From Vitellaria paradoxa (taxonomy: Eukaryota; Streptophyta; Magnoliopsida; Ericales; Sapotaceae), in NCBI GenBank assembly GCA_019916065.1, contig CM034238.1, positions 37,663,375-37,727,374 of the forward strand: a stretch of DNA of 64,000 bases, given 5' to 3'. Positions within the stretch are counted from its first letter, which is position 1. Every line of letters starts with the position of its first letter. Under the pieces are notes generated by a model that was not told the DNA's origin, searched no databases, and saw only the letters and a program-made list of their open reading frames with translations. The translations under genes were made by a program, and so were the position numbers. Shown piece after piece: positions 1 to 11,771 of this stretch.

Positions 1-748
1 AAGTTTCTGAAAGGAAGAAATTAATAGGAAAAAAAGACTTAGTATCTTTATATGTATAAATATATATATATATATATGTGCGGTGGTTCTTCTTCATGTA
101 AATATATATATTTATATATAAAAACTAATTCTCTTGATTTTTTTTTCTTTATGTAATCATTCGAAAGAAACTCCCCAATCAGACGATAACACACAGAAAA
201 AATACCAACCAAAAAAAAAAAAAAAATTAGTTTCCTCCGTGGCAGAGTTTAGATTTTTACTTAATGAAAACGAAAATTATCTATAGTTAATCGAAGGAAA
301 AAGACATAATTTTTTATAATAAAATTAGTTTTCCAAAAACAATTACAATAATATAATAAAAATCATGAGAATAATTTTGAAAAAGACGGCAACTGCGAGG
401 TGACAACGAAAGCAAAGTAGTGGTGAGATTATCATATAACTAAAAATTAAATAAATGTTATTTATTTATTTCATTTTTTTTAAGGCAAGTGTGAATACGG
501 AGTTGTTCCCACAAGCAAATATGTGGTTTAGCAGTGCATTGTCCAAGCACCATTTTTATGGTATTTTAATTATAAACTTGGTCGAGGTCCTCTCCTTCCT
601 TTAATTACCTCTAAAGTGAAACTAGCTAGTTCACGCTATATCCTTAAACAACACTTTCTTTTCAAAGTTGAAAGAGGTTTTTGCTTATAGTTGGAAAGAA
701 AGGCAGTAGGTACTATGACTTTTACTCCTTACTTTCTCTTGTTGATAG
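1..748. other. AT-rich intergenic spacer
   Basis: No gene, RNA or complete transposon was recognised. The stretch is A/T-rich with short (TA)n runs near 60-80 and 105-120 and poly-A near 215-228. Possible reading frames are short and of low complexity. Confidence 0.6.
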
Positions 749-1668
749 TGTCAAGATATTACTAAAATATTTTTTATCTTAATTTTTAATAAATAGTTAA
801 ATTTATTTTGGTATGTAAATATATCTCATTGTAAATCTATTTCACTATATATTAAAATGTAAATATTACATTTTCTCTCCTAATTTTATTTCTTTTTCTT
901 TTATTTTTTATTTCAACATAGTATCAGAGCCATACTTTGAGTTTTTGTTTCTATGGTGTAACATCATTTTGTTGCACTATTTTTCACCACCACAATATAT
1001 TCAAATAATTATTTCATTCTCTATTTTAATATGGTATCAGAAAATTTTGTATTTTTTCTGTTTTGGTGTTTTTTCCCCTTTTTAGAGCCTTATTTTACCG
1101 TAACACCGCCACTACAGAATTTCTTTGTTTTGCAGTCTGAGCTGTTTCTTAGGGTTTTTGACCCTTCTTATTTCAATTTTGATTTCTTTTTCTTCGTATT
1201 TCATCGTCTTAATACACTTTTTATTAGGATAACATTTCAATATTATGTTTTCATCCTATTTATAGTATTGCTCTTGATGAAATCGATTATTATATACCAA
1301 TATATGTCAGTCTTTCTTACTGTCTGTAAGATCTAGAGAGTAATGTGCTGTTGTTTTTCTTATGACATTTTGTAATTTTGTTTTTCTTATTTCATTCTCG
1401 CGCACCGTATATTCTATTTTGGTTATTTATTGATATTCAATCTCAAAAGTAATCGTATTAGTAGCAACGAAATTTTTTCAAAAACTCATTGCCAAAACTT
1501 CATGGCTGCCCCAATAGCCACACAGCTCCAGATTCTACACTTACGGTTTTTTTTTCTATTCAGATTAGCCATTTTTAGAATACTCTTATTTCAAACTCAA
1601 GTTGATTTGCCATCTTGAGTTTGAGGGAGAGTGTTAAAATATTCTGTAGTATGTTATGATATATTATT
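749..1668 (+). mobile_element. Small non-autonomous Ty1/copia relic (LTR, PBS, PPT, 3' LTR stub)
   Basis: A 170-bp candidate 5' LTR (749-918) begins TGTCAAGATATT and ends TTTCAACA. It is followed directly by tagtatcagagccata, which resembles the initiator-Met tRNA primer site (TGGTATCAGAGCC) used by most plant copia elements. About 700 bp of T-rich non-coding sequence follows, with a second similar word (tggtatcag) at 1032. A purine-rich tract, TTGAGTTTGAGGGAGAG, ends near 1631, and TGTTAAAATATT at 1632 matches the start of the 5' LTR. The 3' LTR loses similarity after about 1668. No gag or pol domain is visible, so it would have depended on proteins from another element. The reading rests on the order LTR-PBS-spacer-PPT-LTR; the internal boundaries are approximate. 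Confidence 0.55.
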
Positions 1669-3525
1669 GGATAAATTACACCTACACTCTTTGAACATTA
1701 TGCTAATTACACATAGACCCCTAAAATTTAAACCTTACACTTAGAACCCTCTTATTTCCAAATATTTGTAATACCTAAGTCCATTCGTTGATTTTCTCCG
1801 TTAATCGATTTGAATTGCATTGTAAAATGACAAAAATGCCCCTAGCCGATCAATAACACTCATCTACTCTCTCTCTCTCTCTGTCATAGTTTTCCTTATT
1901 ATTAAAATGGTTTATTTTATTAAATTATTTTAGTTTTATTAAATCTAATAATAATTTATTATTAAATTAAGTTATAATGATACATTTTATTAAAATTAAT
2001 TATTATTAAAAATTAATATTTATAACATTAAATTAATTAATTTAAATATATTTTATTAAATTAATTATTCAAATAAGTTTTAAATATATTTTATTGAATT
2101 CAATTAATTTAAGATAATTAATTTTTTTAATTTTTAATATTTAATTATTTATATATATATTTTTCTTCGGTCAGACTTAATTTTAGTGGAGAACATTTTT
2201 GAAAAAAATTAGTAATTTTTAAATTTTATCCTATCAAGATCAAATAATATTTATAAATTACAAAAATTAAAACTATAAAAAATTAAAAATTAAAAGGTGT
2301 GTTCCAATAGATTTTGCCAGAATTTAAAAAAAAAAAGTGATCTGACATTTGTACAAAAAAAACACAAAACTCTAAAAAATTTGAAAATCCTCCACTAAAA
2401 TTTTAACACGTGTGCTTTTATATAATTTTAATAATTTATATCAAATCAAACATAAACATTTAACAATCATTACACAATAATTCCAAAACTTACTTTTGGA
2501 AACTTTTGGCAATGGTTGGAGCTCCAAACGAACTACATAGTCTAGTTGGGAAATACATTAAACCAGCTCACACAAACTTTTGCCGGAAATTTTGCCGTGT
2601 ACACATATACACACAGACATGCATCTTTGTCAGAAATGATAAGGACGTTGGTCCATATCTTTGTCTTGTTCTTTGCTTCTTTTCTTTTCTTTTCTTTTCT
2701 ATGTTCTGTTTTATTTACTTTATTATTATTATTATTTGTATTATTCCCTAAGAAAAGTCTAAGTCAGAGGCGTTTCACTTTCACAAGTTGCAGTTCCTCA
2801 GCCTTACTACTTGCTTTTTAGAGCTTTTTTAGTAATAAAATATTAAAATTGATCAATTTTACTAATATGATATTAATAGTTTAAAACTTATGAATTTACT
2901 ATAATTAGTGAAATAAATATATGACTAACAGCACTTAGGATTAGCTTGAGTAGCTCGTGATTTTACTTTTCACAGAAACCACACCAATTCGATTATTGAC
3001 TCAATTGTTAAAGGACAGTGTGTTCTGTTATTTCAGAAGAGAGGTTGAAGAGTATTTTAAAAAAATAAAAGAGTTTCACCAAAATTATAAGTTCATTAAT
3101 TTTTAAGTTTCACCAATACCTCTCATTTTATCTATATAATGATATAGGTATAATAAAATTCAAGTCAATCCACAATCCCATATGGTTTCAAATTCGGAAG
3201 ATGGGTAAATTCAAATTATTTTATGACAACTTCTAGGTCAAAACAAGAATTCGGTCAAAAGAGAGAAAGAGAGAGAGAGAGACTAAAAAATATTCTAATT
3301 CCAATACAAACCCAAATTATGGGAATGAAATCTATTTGGAGATTGAAGCCTAATTATCTTGTGAGACCACAAAGATAATCTGCCAACAGGATTGTTTTTT
3401 AAAAGAAAAAAAAATTAAATGAGCCCTAAATAGAATAAATAGCTATTAATGAAACAAAATTAGTCCAACATAAAAGGCCCAAGTAATAAATAGGGCCAGT
3501 TATTAACTAGGCCTTTAAAAAACGA
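1669..3525. other. AT-rich intergenic spacer
   Basis: No gene is supported. It contains a (CT)n run near 1866-1882, AT-rich low-complexity DNA from 1900 to 2300, short T-rich frames around 2506-2821 that look non-coding, and a GA-rich run near 3263-3283. Confidence 0.55.
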
Positions 3526-3929
3526 AAAATTGTATCCAAGTCATACTTGGTAATCTTTTAAAACTATTAGTCACACTCAAAAAAAAAATATTACTTTTAA
3601 GTCACATTAATGTGAAAAGTTTTGTATTTAAGTCATACTTTTGAGTGGGTCCCACGAGTTTGTTTTAAATATAATTTATAATATGACTTAAATGCCCTTT
3701 TTCTATAATTAACTGAGATGAAGTTGCCGAAAATTATGGAACCGAGAATCACGTTTTCCGTTTTTGTTTCATTCCTTATAAACCGCGTGAAGATATAGTG
3801 AGATAAAAATCTGTTAAAGGATTATATACGAAGGAATACACACGGATTACGCGAGTTTGTGCTGTGAGATTAACGTCGGTCGAATGAATATATACGGATC
3901 TGGATTACGTATTTAAACAGATGACTGCA

Positions 3930-5600
3930 GTACTATTTTTTTTAGGATGCATGCTCGTTCAAAAACAGTACCGCATGACTCTATCATGCAAACATCACAT
4001 TTAAACACAAAAATAGTTCATATATCAAACGAATAACCGACAATACCGCATGTGTGACAGTACCATATGTCTGCGGTACTGTTTTTTTTAGGATGCATGC
4101 TCGTTCCAAAACAGTATCGCATGACTCTATCATGCAAACATCAGATGTAAACACAAAAATAGTTCACATATCAAACGAATGACCGACAGTATCGCATGTG
4201 TGACAGTACCACATGTCTGCGGTACTGTTTTTTTTAGGATGCATGCTCGTTCAAAAACAGTGCCACATGACTCTATCATGCAAACATCACATGTAAACAT
4301 AAAAATAGTTCACATATCAAACGAATGACCGACAGTACCGCATGTGTGACAGTACTACATGTCTGCGTACTGTTTTTTTAGGATGCATGCTAGTTCAAAA
4401 ACAGTACCACATGACTCTATCATGCAAACATCACATTTAAACACAAAAATAGTTCACATATCAAACGAATGACCAACAATACCGCATGTGTGATAGTACC
4501 ACATGTCTGCGGTACTATTTTTTTAAGGATGTATGCTCGTTCAAAAATAGTACCGCATGACTCTATTATGCAAACATCACATTTAAACACAAAAATAGTT
4601 CACATATCAAACGAATAACCGACAGTACCGCATGTGTGACAGTACCACATGTCTGCGGTACTATTTTTTTAGGATGCATGCTCGTTCCAAAACAGTACCG
4701 CATGACTCTATCATGCAAACATCAGATGTAAACACAAAAATAGTTCACATATCAAACGAATGACCGACAGTACCGCATGTGTGACAGTACCATATGTCTG
4801 CGGTACTATTTTTTTAGGATGCATGCTCGTTCAAAAATAGTACCGCATGACTCTATCATGCAAACATCACATTTAAACACAGAAATAGTTCACATATCAA
4901 ACGAATAATCGACAGTACCGCATGTGTGACAGTACCACATGTCTGCGGTACTGTTTTTTTTAGGATGCATGCTCATTCAAAAACAGTATCACATGACTCT
5001 ATCATGCAAACATCACATGTAAACACAAAAATAGTTCACATATCAAACGAATGACCGACAGTACCGCATGTGTGACAGTACCACATGTCTGCGGTACTGT
5101 TTTTTTTAGGATGCATGCTCGTTCAAAAATAGTACCACATGACTCTATCATGCAAACATCACATGTAAACACAAAAGTAGTTCACATATCAAACGAATGA
5201 CCGACAGTACCGCATGTGTGACAATACCACATGTCTGCGGTACTGTTTTTTTTAGGATGCATGCTCGTTCAAAAATAGTACCGCATGACTATATCATGCA
5301 AACATCACAAGTAAACACAAAAATAGTTCACATATCAAACGAATGAGCGACAGTACCGCATGTGCGACAGTACCACATGTCTGCAGTATTATTTTTTTTA
5401 GGATGCATGCTCGTTCAAAAATAGTACCGCATGACTCTATCATGCAAACATCACATGTAAACACAAAAATAGTTCACATATCAAACGAATGACCGACAGT
5501 ACCGCATGTGTGACAGTACCACATGTCTGCAGTACTGTTTTTTTTAGGATGCATGCTCGTTCAAAAATAGTATCGCATGACTATATCATGCAAAGAATGG
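3930..5600. repeat. Tandem array of about twelve 146-bp units
   Basis: The landmark AGGATGCATGCTCGTTC recurs at 3944, 4090, 4236, 4380, 4526, 4671, 4816, 4962, 5108, 5254, 5400 and 5546, giving spacings of 144-146 bp. Each unit holds CAGTACCGCATGTG … CACATGTCTGCGGTACTG, a nested dyad with arms of about 14 bp. The junction between units (GGTACTGTTTTT … AAAAACAGTACC) is a second dyad using the same arm. Copies differ by scattered substitutions. There is no coding potential. The unit length is in the range of plant satellites, but the array is short and single here. Confidence 0.9.
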
Positions 5601-5613
5601 TGCTGTTTTAATG

Positions 5614-5832
5614 AGGTACTGTTTTATTATGCGGTACTTTTTATTATGCGGTACTGTTTTATTATGCGGTACTTTTTATTATGCGGTACTGTTTTATTAT
5701 GCGGTACTAATTTTTATGCGGTACTGTTTTATTATGTGGTACTATTTTTTATGCGGTACTATTTTTATGCGATAATGTTTTATTATGTGGTACTATTTTT
5801 TATGCGGTATTGTTTTATTATGTGGTGCTGTT
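5614..5832. repeat. About 20-bp minisatellite sharing a word with the 146-bp array
   Basis: About ten variants of TTATTATGCGGTACTGTTT follow each other in tandem, some shortened to about 16-18 bp. The core GCGGTACTG is the same word that forms the dyad arm of the adjacent 146-bp units. This suggests that the minisatellite arose from the end of that array. The reading frame across it encodes only a monotonous Tyr/Phe/Met-rich repeat and is not a gene. Confidence 0.85.
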
Positions 5833-5839
5833 TTCCTAA

Positions 5840-5992
5840 ATAGTTTTGATTTTGTTTCGAAAAATCAGTTTTGTTTGTTTTGTAAAGAAGATGGAAAGTC
5901 GCGGAATTAGGTTTTTTCTCAAACAGTTTTGATTTTGTTTCCAAAAATCAGTTTTACTTGCTTTATAAAGAAGATGGAAAGTCATGGAAGTT
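5840..5992. repeat. Direct duplication, about 83-bp spacing
   Basis: The block starting AGTTTTGATTTTGTTTC at 5842 recurs at 5925 with the same downstream words (AAAATCAGTTTT, then AAGAAGATGGAAAGTC). The two copies differ at several positions. It sits just past the minisatellite and before the putative right end of the element. Confidence 0.8.
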
Positions 5993-6129
5993 ATGAGTAA
6001 AGTGTGCACTATTTTCGGATAAAACTGGCAGTTTTGAAATGTAGTGAAAAACACGTGATGTTCTTTTTTGTCTTTTTGTTGCAAGTGTGACTTATTCACA
6101 AGTAAATTTTTTGGGTATGACTTAAATCA

Positions 6130-8856
6130 TTATAAGTACATAAATAGTGACCGGCTTCCAAAAACCCCTTTAAAAAAAGCGTGGTAATCCAAATACTTGG
6201 AAACTAGGCTAAAATTATATAACTCAATAAAATTAGGGTCCAATGGTTATGAAAAATAAATAAATAAAAAATTTGTTACCACGATCATTATGTCAAATTA
6301 CCGAGAATACACAATTAAAATTTGTTTCGAGGCAATATTTTGTTGGAACGAAAATTTTAACCCTAAGTTTGAATTTTAAAATTAACTAAATAATAAATTT
6401 GAATATCTTATTTGCAAGAAAGAATCATCACAAACCACAAATAGCTCCTAATTCAAATAATACAACCAAAATATCTAAATTTGTAATTTAAAAAATCATT
6501 AACCTAGTCCAAATGGAATTCGATTCTCAAATTCTGATGATGCACCTAAAGATTTAGAGATCAGATACATGGTTATCCAAAACCCTCTAAAAATAAACAA
6601 AACTGCTATGAAGAAAAGAATAAATGAAGCAATGCAAAAATAGAGGGATCAATTGAGGGAAAAAAGAAAGAAATAATAAAGGGGAGAGAGAGGTAAAAAA
6701 AGAAAAAAGTTTCAAACACTCTAAAAACGTGAAACTTGAAGATTTTGCAACAACATTCCGAATATGGCTATAGATAGAAGGTTCCATATAAGAACGATGT
6801 AAAATTTATTTATTTATTTTATTTTATTTTTGTAACCTAAAGTCTTCATACTCTGAATTTTTTAATAAAAGTCTTAAAATTTCTCTTAAATTCTCTACAT
6901 TTATATACATCCTTAATTTTTGTATTATTTGCATTTCTTTATTAATTGGAGCAATAAATTAGAAACAAAATCCGTTAAGAAAATATTCAATAGTATTGTG
7001 GGATAGTGATAATTTATGAATATGAGTTTAACGAAAAACTTCGATTGCTTCCTAAAAAGAAATTTGCGTAAACAACAAATGTTATTTTATCAAGCAACCA
7101 AGCGGCTCTAAACATGAGTTAGATTTTAAATAAGGCACATTGATTAATCACATAAAATGATAAATTATAGCTGATAAAATGTGATTAATCAATGATTAAA
7201 TAGAGTAAATAATGATTATTCGCTAATTTATAATACATCTTGTTCACAGATGAGAAAAGGCTAAGTGCATGGCAATTGTCTGTAAAGCACGGAAGAAGGA
7301 AAAGGAGTCACAAGGACCCGTCGGACAGCTATTTGGAGGGTGTCTCATTTGCATGAACCTTCCCATAATAGAATGTTGAGCAGCAAAAAAAAAAAAAAAA
7401 AAAATAGAAAAAATCTTCCAAGTGTTGCACTTCCTTTCGGACGCTAGTCCAAAGGGTGCCTTGTTTGCGAAACCATTTGAAAGATAGAAAGTTAGGACCA
7501 AAAATCATGAAAAGGAAATGGATAAGTAAAGTCTTCCCTTCAGACGGCTGTTTTGGAGGGCATTTTGTTTAGAGGCAAGTTCGTATGACAGAAAGAGAGC
7601 TAAGTTTCAAGTGATTAAAAGAACTTTAGTGTGGACTTACCCTTCAAGGGACTTGGAGATGGTGCTACTATGCAGACAGTACAACTTGTAAATTTTTACA
7701 GACTTGAAATTATATCAATTTTGTAGTTATTCTGTCATTTATGAAAATAGTTTCGTAGCTAGAAGATGTGAGGGTTTTTTGATTTCTATAAAATATATGC
7801 AATATTTCATTATGGTCAGTCTTGTTTCTCTTACTATGCATAGCTAAATTTTCATTACCCATTCTCAATATAAGAAGTGCTGTAGTTAGGATATAATTCA
7901 AAATTTTCCACCATGGATTGCAGTTTAAGACCTTAAAGAAGAAAGTAAGAAATTTATAATCATTCTTGATATTTTATGGGTTAGAAATCATGGAAATGTA
8001 GTTACAATCCCACTTCTGTGTGTCTAGTTTCTAACCCTTACATGCAGAATACTCGATCCAATGGCATGATTCACAAAATTGAAAGAAAAAATAAAATCAT
8101 AATTTATTCTCAATATTTTTAATCACTTTAAAAGAAAAACTATTCGATCCATCTACACCAAGTTATAATTGGATTGAGTTATAAAGTAAGAAAACTTGAA
8201 TAATAACCTTAACGAAAGCTTCCAGCTTTCTGTCATCACATGCATAGCAGAAAACATTAGTTTATGTACCTCCTGGAGAATCTGTTTTTGTAATTAATTT
8301 GTACATAGGGGTATGTCCCGAAGATGATGTAAGTATTTCCCAATGAATCCAAATTATACTTAATTATAAAAAAAAAAAAAAACTTAACGAAAGCTTAGAT
8401 TGAATTGAGATGAGTTTTCTTCCATTACTTTGATGAACTTAAAAAAAAAAAAAAAGAAAAAATCACAACCCAATTTATAAACAACAAATTTCTCTTAGTG
8501 AATCTTAGAGTTTCATTTTAATTTTCTTGTAAAAAATTTTCAAAAGATTCTCATTTCCTTAAGTTCGACCCCAGATTCTCACCAAGTTATATTCTAGATT
8601 AACTCTCGTGCACTTGTGAGGTTTTGTTTTTCCACTATTTTGCAAGAATAGAATTCAAAAGCAGTCACACACATTGAGTTCAAATTCAACTCGTTAAAAT
8701 CATGAATTAAGACTATTTGATTCTATAAAAATTATCACTTCAATTTTAACTCCAAAATTTAAAATTAGGTAAATATTTGTTGAATTCTTGGTCTAACTTG
8801 GACATGCACACCTTTCATTTTACCCTCTCTTATTAGAGAAGACCAAGTCTTAGTGC
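6130..8856. other. Intergenic spacer with a three-fold diverged motif
   Basis: No gene was recognised. Between about 7315 and 7580 three related stretches occur: a GGAC/AGAC core followed by a GGAGGG or AAGGGTG core and then a TTTG-containing end (near 7320, 7437 and 7540). A poly-A run at 7387-7403 lies among them. Two A-rich runs occur near 8367-8381 and 8440-8455. The short frames in this region look non-coding. Confidence 0.5.
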
Positions 8857-8864
8857 CTATTTAG

Positions 8865-9297
8865 TAGGGCTGGAAACGAGCTGAGATAAGCACAACTCAA
8901 TCTATTTATGCCGAGTTCGAACTCAAACTCAAGTTTATTTGAACTTTTATATAGGGTCGATTTTGACTCAATAAAAAATAATTTAGGCTCGAGATCTGTT
9001 CGTAAATAATTCGATTAAATCAAAACGACGTTGATTTATTCTAAAATATAATAAATAAAATATTATAAAAAATATAATAAAGTTTTATTAAAAATATTAT
9101 AAAATATATATAATATTTTATTGAGTCGACTCATGATTTTCCGAGTCGATCTTTTCTAAACTCAAACTCAAGCTCAAGCTCAAGCTCAAATATAAATAAG
9201 TTACGAATCAAGTTCGATTCAAGCTTCTTTCAGTAACAATTCGAACTCGAGCCAAATTCAAATAGCTCGCAAATAACTCAATTCATTTCAACCACTA
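8865..9297. mobile_element. hAT-type MITE, 433 bp, with 8-bp target duplication
   Basis: The element begins TAGGGCTGGAAAC and ends GTTTCAACCACTA-like (inverted TAGTGGTTGAAAT), giving imperfect terminal repeats of about 13 bp. It is flanked on both sides by the 8-bp direct repeat CTATTTAG (8857-8864 and 9298-9305). An 8-bp duplication and TAG…CTA ends are hallmarks of the hAT superfamily. The interior is rich in GAGCTCGAGTTC-like words and has no coding capacity, so it is non-autonomous. Confidence 0.8.
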
Positions 9298-9559
9298 CTA
9301 TTTAGAGAGCCAAATTTTGGTAAAAATTAAATAAACAAATAAATAAATTTTGGATTGTTTAGTGTGTTTCTCAAAAAATATATAAAAATTAGTAAAAGTT
9401 AAAAAAAATTAGAGAAAGTTAGAGAATGTTAAAAATAGTTGGAAAATTTTTATGTAAAAAAAATGACTGAAAACGAATTAGAGATTTTTGACTAAATTTA
9501 ATTGTCCAAACCCACACTTGCTCCCTTAATGAATTATGGCACTTGAAATTCCTGATTAC

Positions 9560-10214
9560 CTTTGGACTACGAATATGTTTGATTTGGGAGATTGGATAAT
9601 GAAATATAAGTAATACCATGAGATAATCGATGTAATTTGGTATAGCATAGGATTGATTTTGTATGTGAGATTATTTTTTTAGTATTTTATTGATGAGATA
9701 CAAAATGAGATAAAAGATATTATTCAACATAAAATATAATAGGAAATAATTTTGAAACTTTAAATTTTAGTGAGAAGCAAACATGGAGGTAGGCGATATG
9801 TAATACCACTACTCCTAGGCTGTCTTTATTTGTCGGTGTTTGTTTTTCGAGTATTTGTTTTGGAGGATTGGATTGTGTTTAACCAAGTTAACTATGGTTC
9901 TGTGTTTGGTTCGTAGTATTAGAATTTCGGACAACACTATTTATCCCCTAAAATGGGGGATAAGTAATACCATGGGGTGGTGATATTACATATCCTTAAC
10001 CGTCGGATTTGTTTTCCACAAAAATATAAATGTTCAAATTATTTCTTGTCACATTTTATATCAAATTATATTTTTATTTCACTTTATATTCTATCAACCA
10101 AATATCAAAAGAATAATCTCACATAAAAAAATTTATCTTATATTATATCTAATTTCATATATTATTGATAGTATTTTTTATACCTAGTATCCAATCCCCA
10201 AATCACTCATTGCC
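9560..10214. mobile_element. Inverted-repeat MITE-like element(s), probably PIF/Tourist type
   Basis: The region 9575-9790 is an imperfect reverse complement of 10000-10205. Both arms contain GGATTGGATA, ATAATCTCACAT and CAAATTATTTC-type words. The right end reads CCAATAAGCC followed by TTA. A second possible left end, CTA|GGCTGTCTTTATTTG at 9829, would make a shorter Tourist-like unit at 9829-10214 with TWA-type flanks. It could therefore be one long fold-back or two nested copies in opposite orientation. No coding sequence is present. Confidence 0.5.
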
Positions 10215-11700
10215 AATAAGCCTTAGAAAATGATGAAAGTGATATTGGGTTAATGAACTTGGGAGGCAATGGTGCCACCTAAACCCAATAAGTTGTGTTG
10301 AAATCAAAGCTAACTAAACCCAAGTTGTGCTGAAATCAATGCTACCTAAACCCAAGTTGTGTTGAAATCAAAATCAGTGCCGTGAATATATCAATGCAAC
10401 TGATCTCAAAACTTCCCACTTTTCTCGGGAACAAACCATGTTGACTCCCAATCGCATGCCCGCATTTGAACAGTAAAATGGATAAAATACTATATTGTGA
10501 GAAATAAATTATTAACACCCGTTGGAAATGATAGATTTAATTGGATTTAATTTCATTTAAATTTAAATAAAATTTTATAAATTAGATCTGATTTCACTTA
10601 AATTTCTATATCATTTGGAATATATCATTTGAAATACAATCCAATAGAATAGAATTTGATGATAATTTCTTATTTTCTTAAGTATATGTGAATAAATTTA
10701 TTCTCATATATCATATTTTTATTTTATATTAATATGGATAATTTTAATATTTCTCTTAAATCAAATCAATTTAATTTTTTAATTTAAAATGTGTTTAAAA
10801 CATAAAATTTTGGTTGTGTTTGAGTGACAAAAAAGTATAAAATATTGATGCAAAAGTGATATGTGCTGAAATTTAATTGAAATAAAATACAAAAAATGGT
10901 GAAAATTAGTGAGTTTTGGTAGATTTTGAACTTTCAAATAGCCCATTTATTTACCAAATTAAATCAATTCAAAGGGATGATTGTTTCTTAACGAACCATA
11001 AAAGTTTACACAAAAATGTGATAGAAGTGATTTGATAATAACATAACCATGAGCAGTAACTCAACAAAAAAAATCTTGAATTTACTTTCTAGTAGTTACT
11101 ATTTCAATTCTCCTAGAGATTCATCTGGTCATTAATTTTAGACCCCATAAATTAATTCAGATGCGCGCAAATTAACCCGAGCACCATGAATTATCCCCCT
11201 GAAAAAAAAAAAAGAAGAGAAGTGATAATGATACAAATGTAACTAAAATATTTTAGCAAGCTTACATTTTCAAAATGATTAGTAGTATTACAGCAATTAA
11301 ATTTCTATATTGAGAATTAAATTATGTGACTTTCTTATAAGCCAATCATTTTAAATAACTGAGAAATGTAATTATTATGTAAAAATATCATTGGCATACT
11401 ATTATTAAATATCTTTTAGGACGAAAATTGTAATAGAAAAATATTTTTATTTACAAATGGGAAATAATATTTTTACTCCTCTGTTATCTTTTCTCATTTT
11501 ACATTATTCTTGTTGATTAAAGCTACTGTTTAGTGGAAAAAACTAATAAAGAAGAGCTAATATTCTTACCCTTTACAAGTGTACCAAATCATTCGAAAAG
11601 TTTCCATAAATTTCCGCAATACATAAATTTCCGCAATACAGTTATTTTTACAATAATATCTCCAAAAGCCAAAACCACCGGGGGTGTGCAAAGCTTCATT
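10215..11700. other. Spacer upstream of the peptide gene
   Basis: No gene or recognisable transposon. A short direct repeat (AAACCCAAGTTGTG…TGAAATCAA) occurs three times near 10282-10370. The last few hundred bases are likely to include the promoter of the gene at 11772, but beyond the TATA box I cannot assign elements. Confidence 0.5.
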
Positions 11701-11717
11701 GCTGCCCCGTCCAACGC

Positions 11718-11725
11718 TATAAATA
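11718..11725 (+). promoter_or_regulatory. TATA box of the peptide gene
   Basis: TATAAATA lies 54 bp upstream of the first in-frame ATG at 11772. This spacing predicts a transcript start near 11745-11755 and a very short leader. It is a good match to the plant consensus in an otherwise less clearly motif-bearing region. Confidence 0.6.
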
Positions 11726-11771
11726 CAGTCACACCGTAGATGGAAACTCACTATATACATCATCAAATTTT

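Larger units (their letters stand above)
3530..6125. mobile_element. Candidate non-autonomous DNA element carrying the 146-bp array
   Basis: The sequence around 3535-3580 (…AAGTCATAC…TAGTCACACT) is matched in inverted orientation near 6070-6125 (AGTGTGACTTA…GTATGACTT). The two copies flank the tandem arrays at 3930-5995. This suggests imperfect terminal inverted repeats of roughly 40-50 bp, as in Mutator-like or other cut-and-paste elements. No transposase is visible and I could not identify a clean target duplication, so the class and exact ends are unknown. The alternative is a satellite array in ordinary spacer with chance flanking similarity. Confidence 0.35.

Noticed and set aside
3930..5600. 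CRISPR-like array
   Set aside because: The spacing is regular, but the whole 146-bp unit is repeated, with no unique spacers, and the DNA is from a plant nucleus.
5577..5843. Open frame of 88 codons encoding a Tyr/Phe/Met repeat
   Set aside because: It is the in-frame reading of the 20-bp minisatellite; it has no family similarity and its periodicity is that of the DNA repeat.
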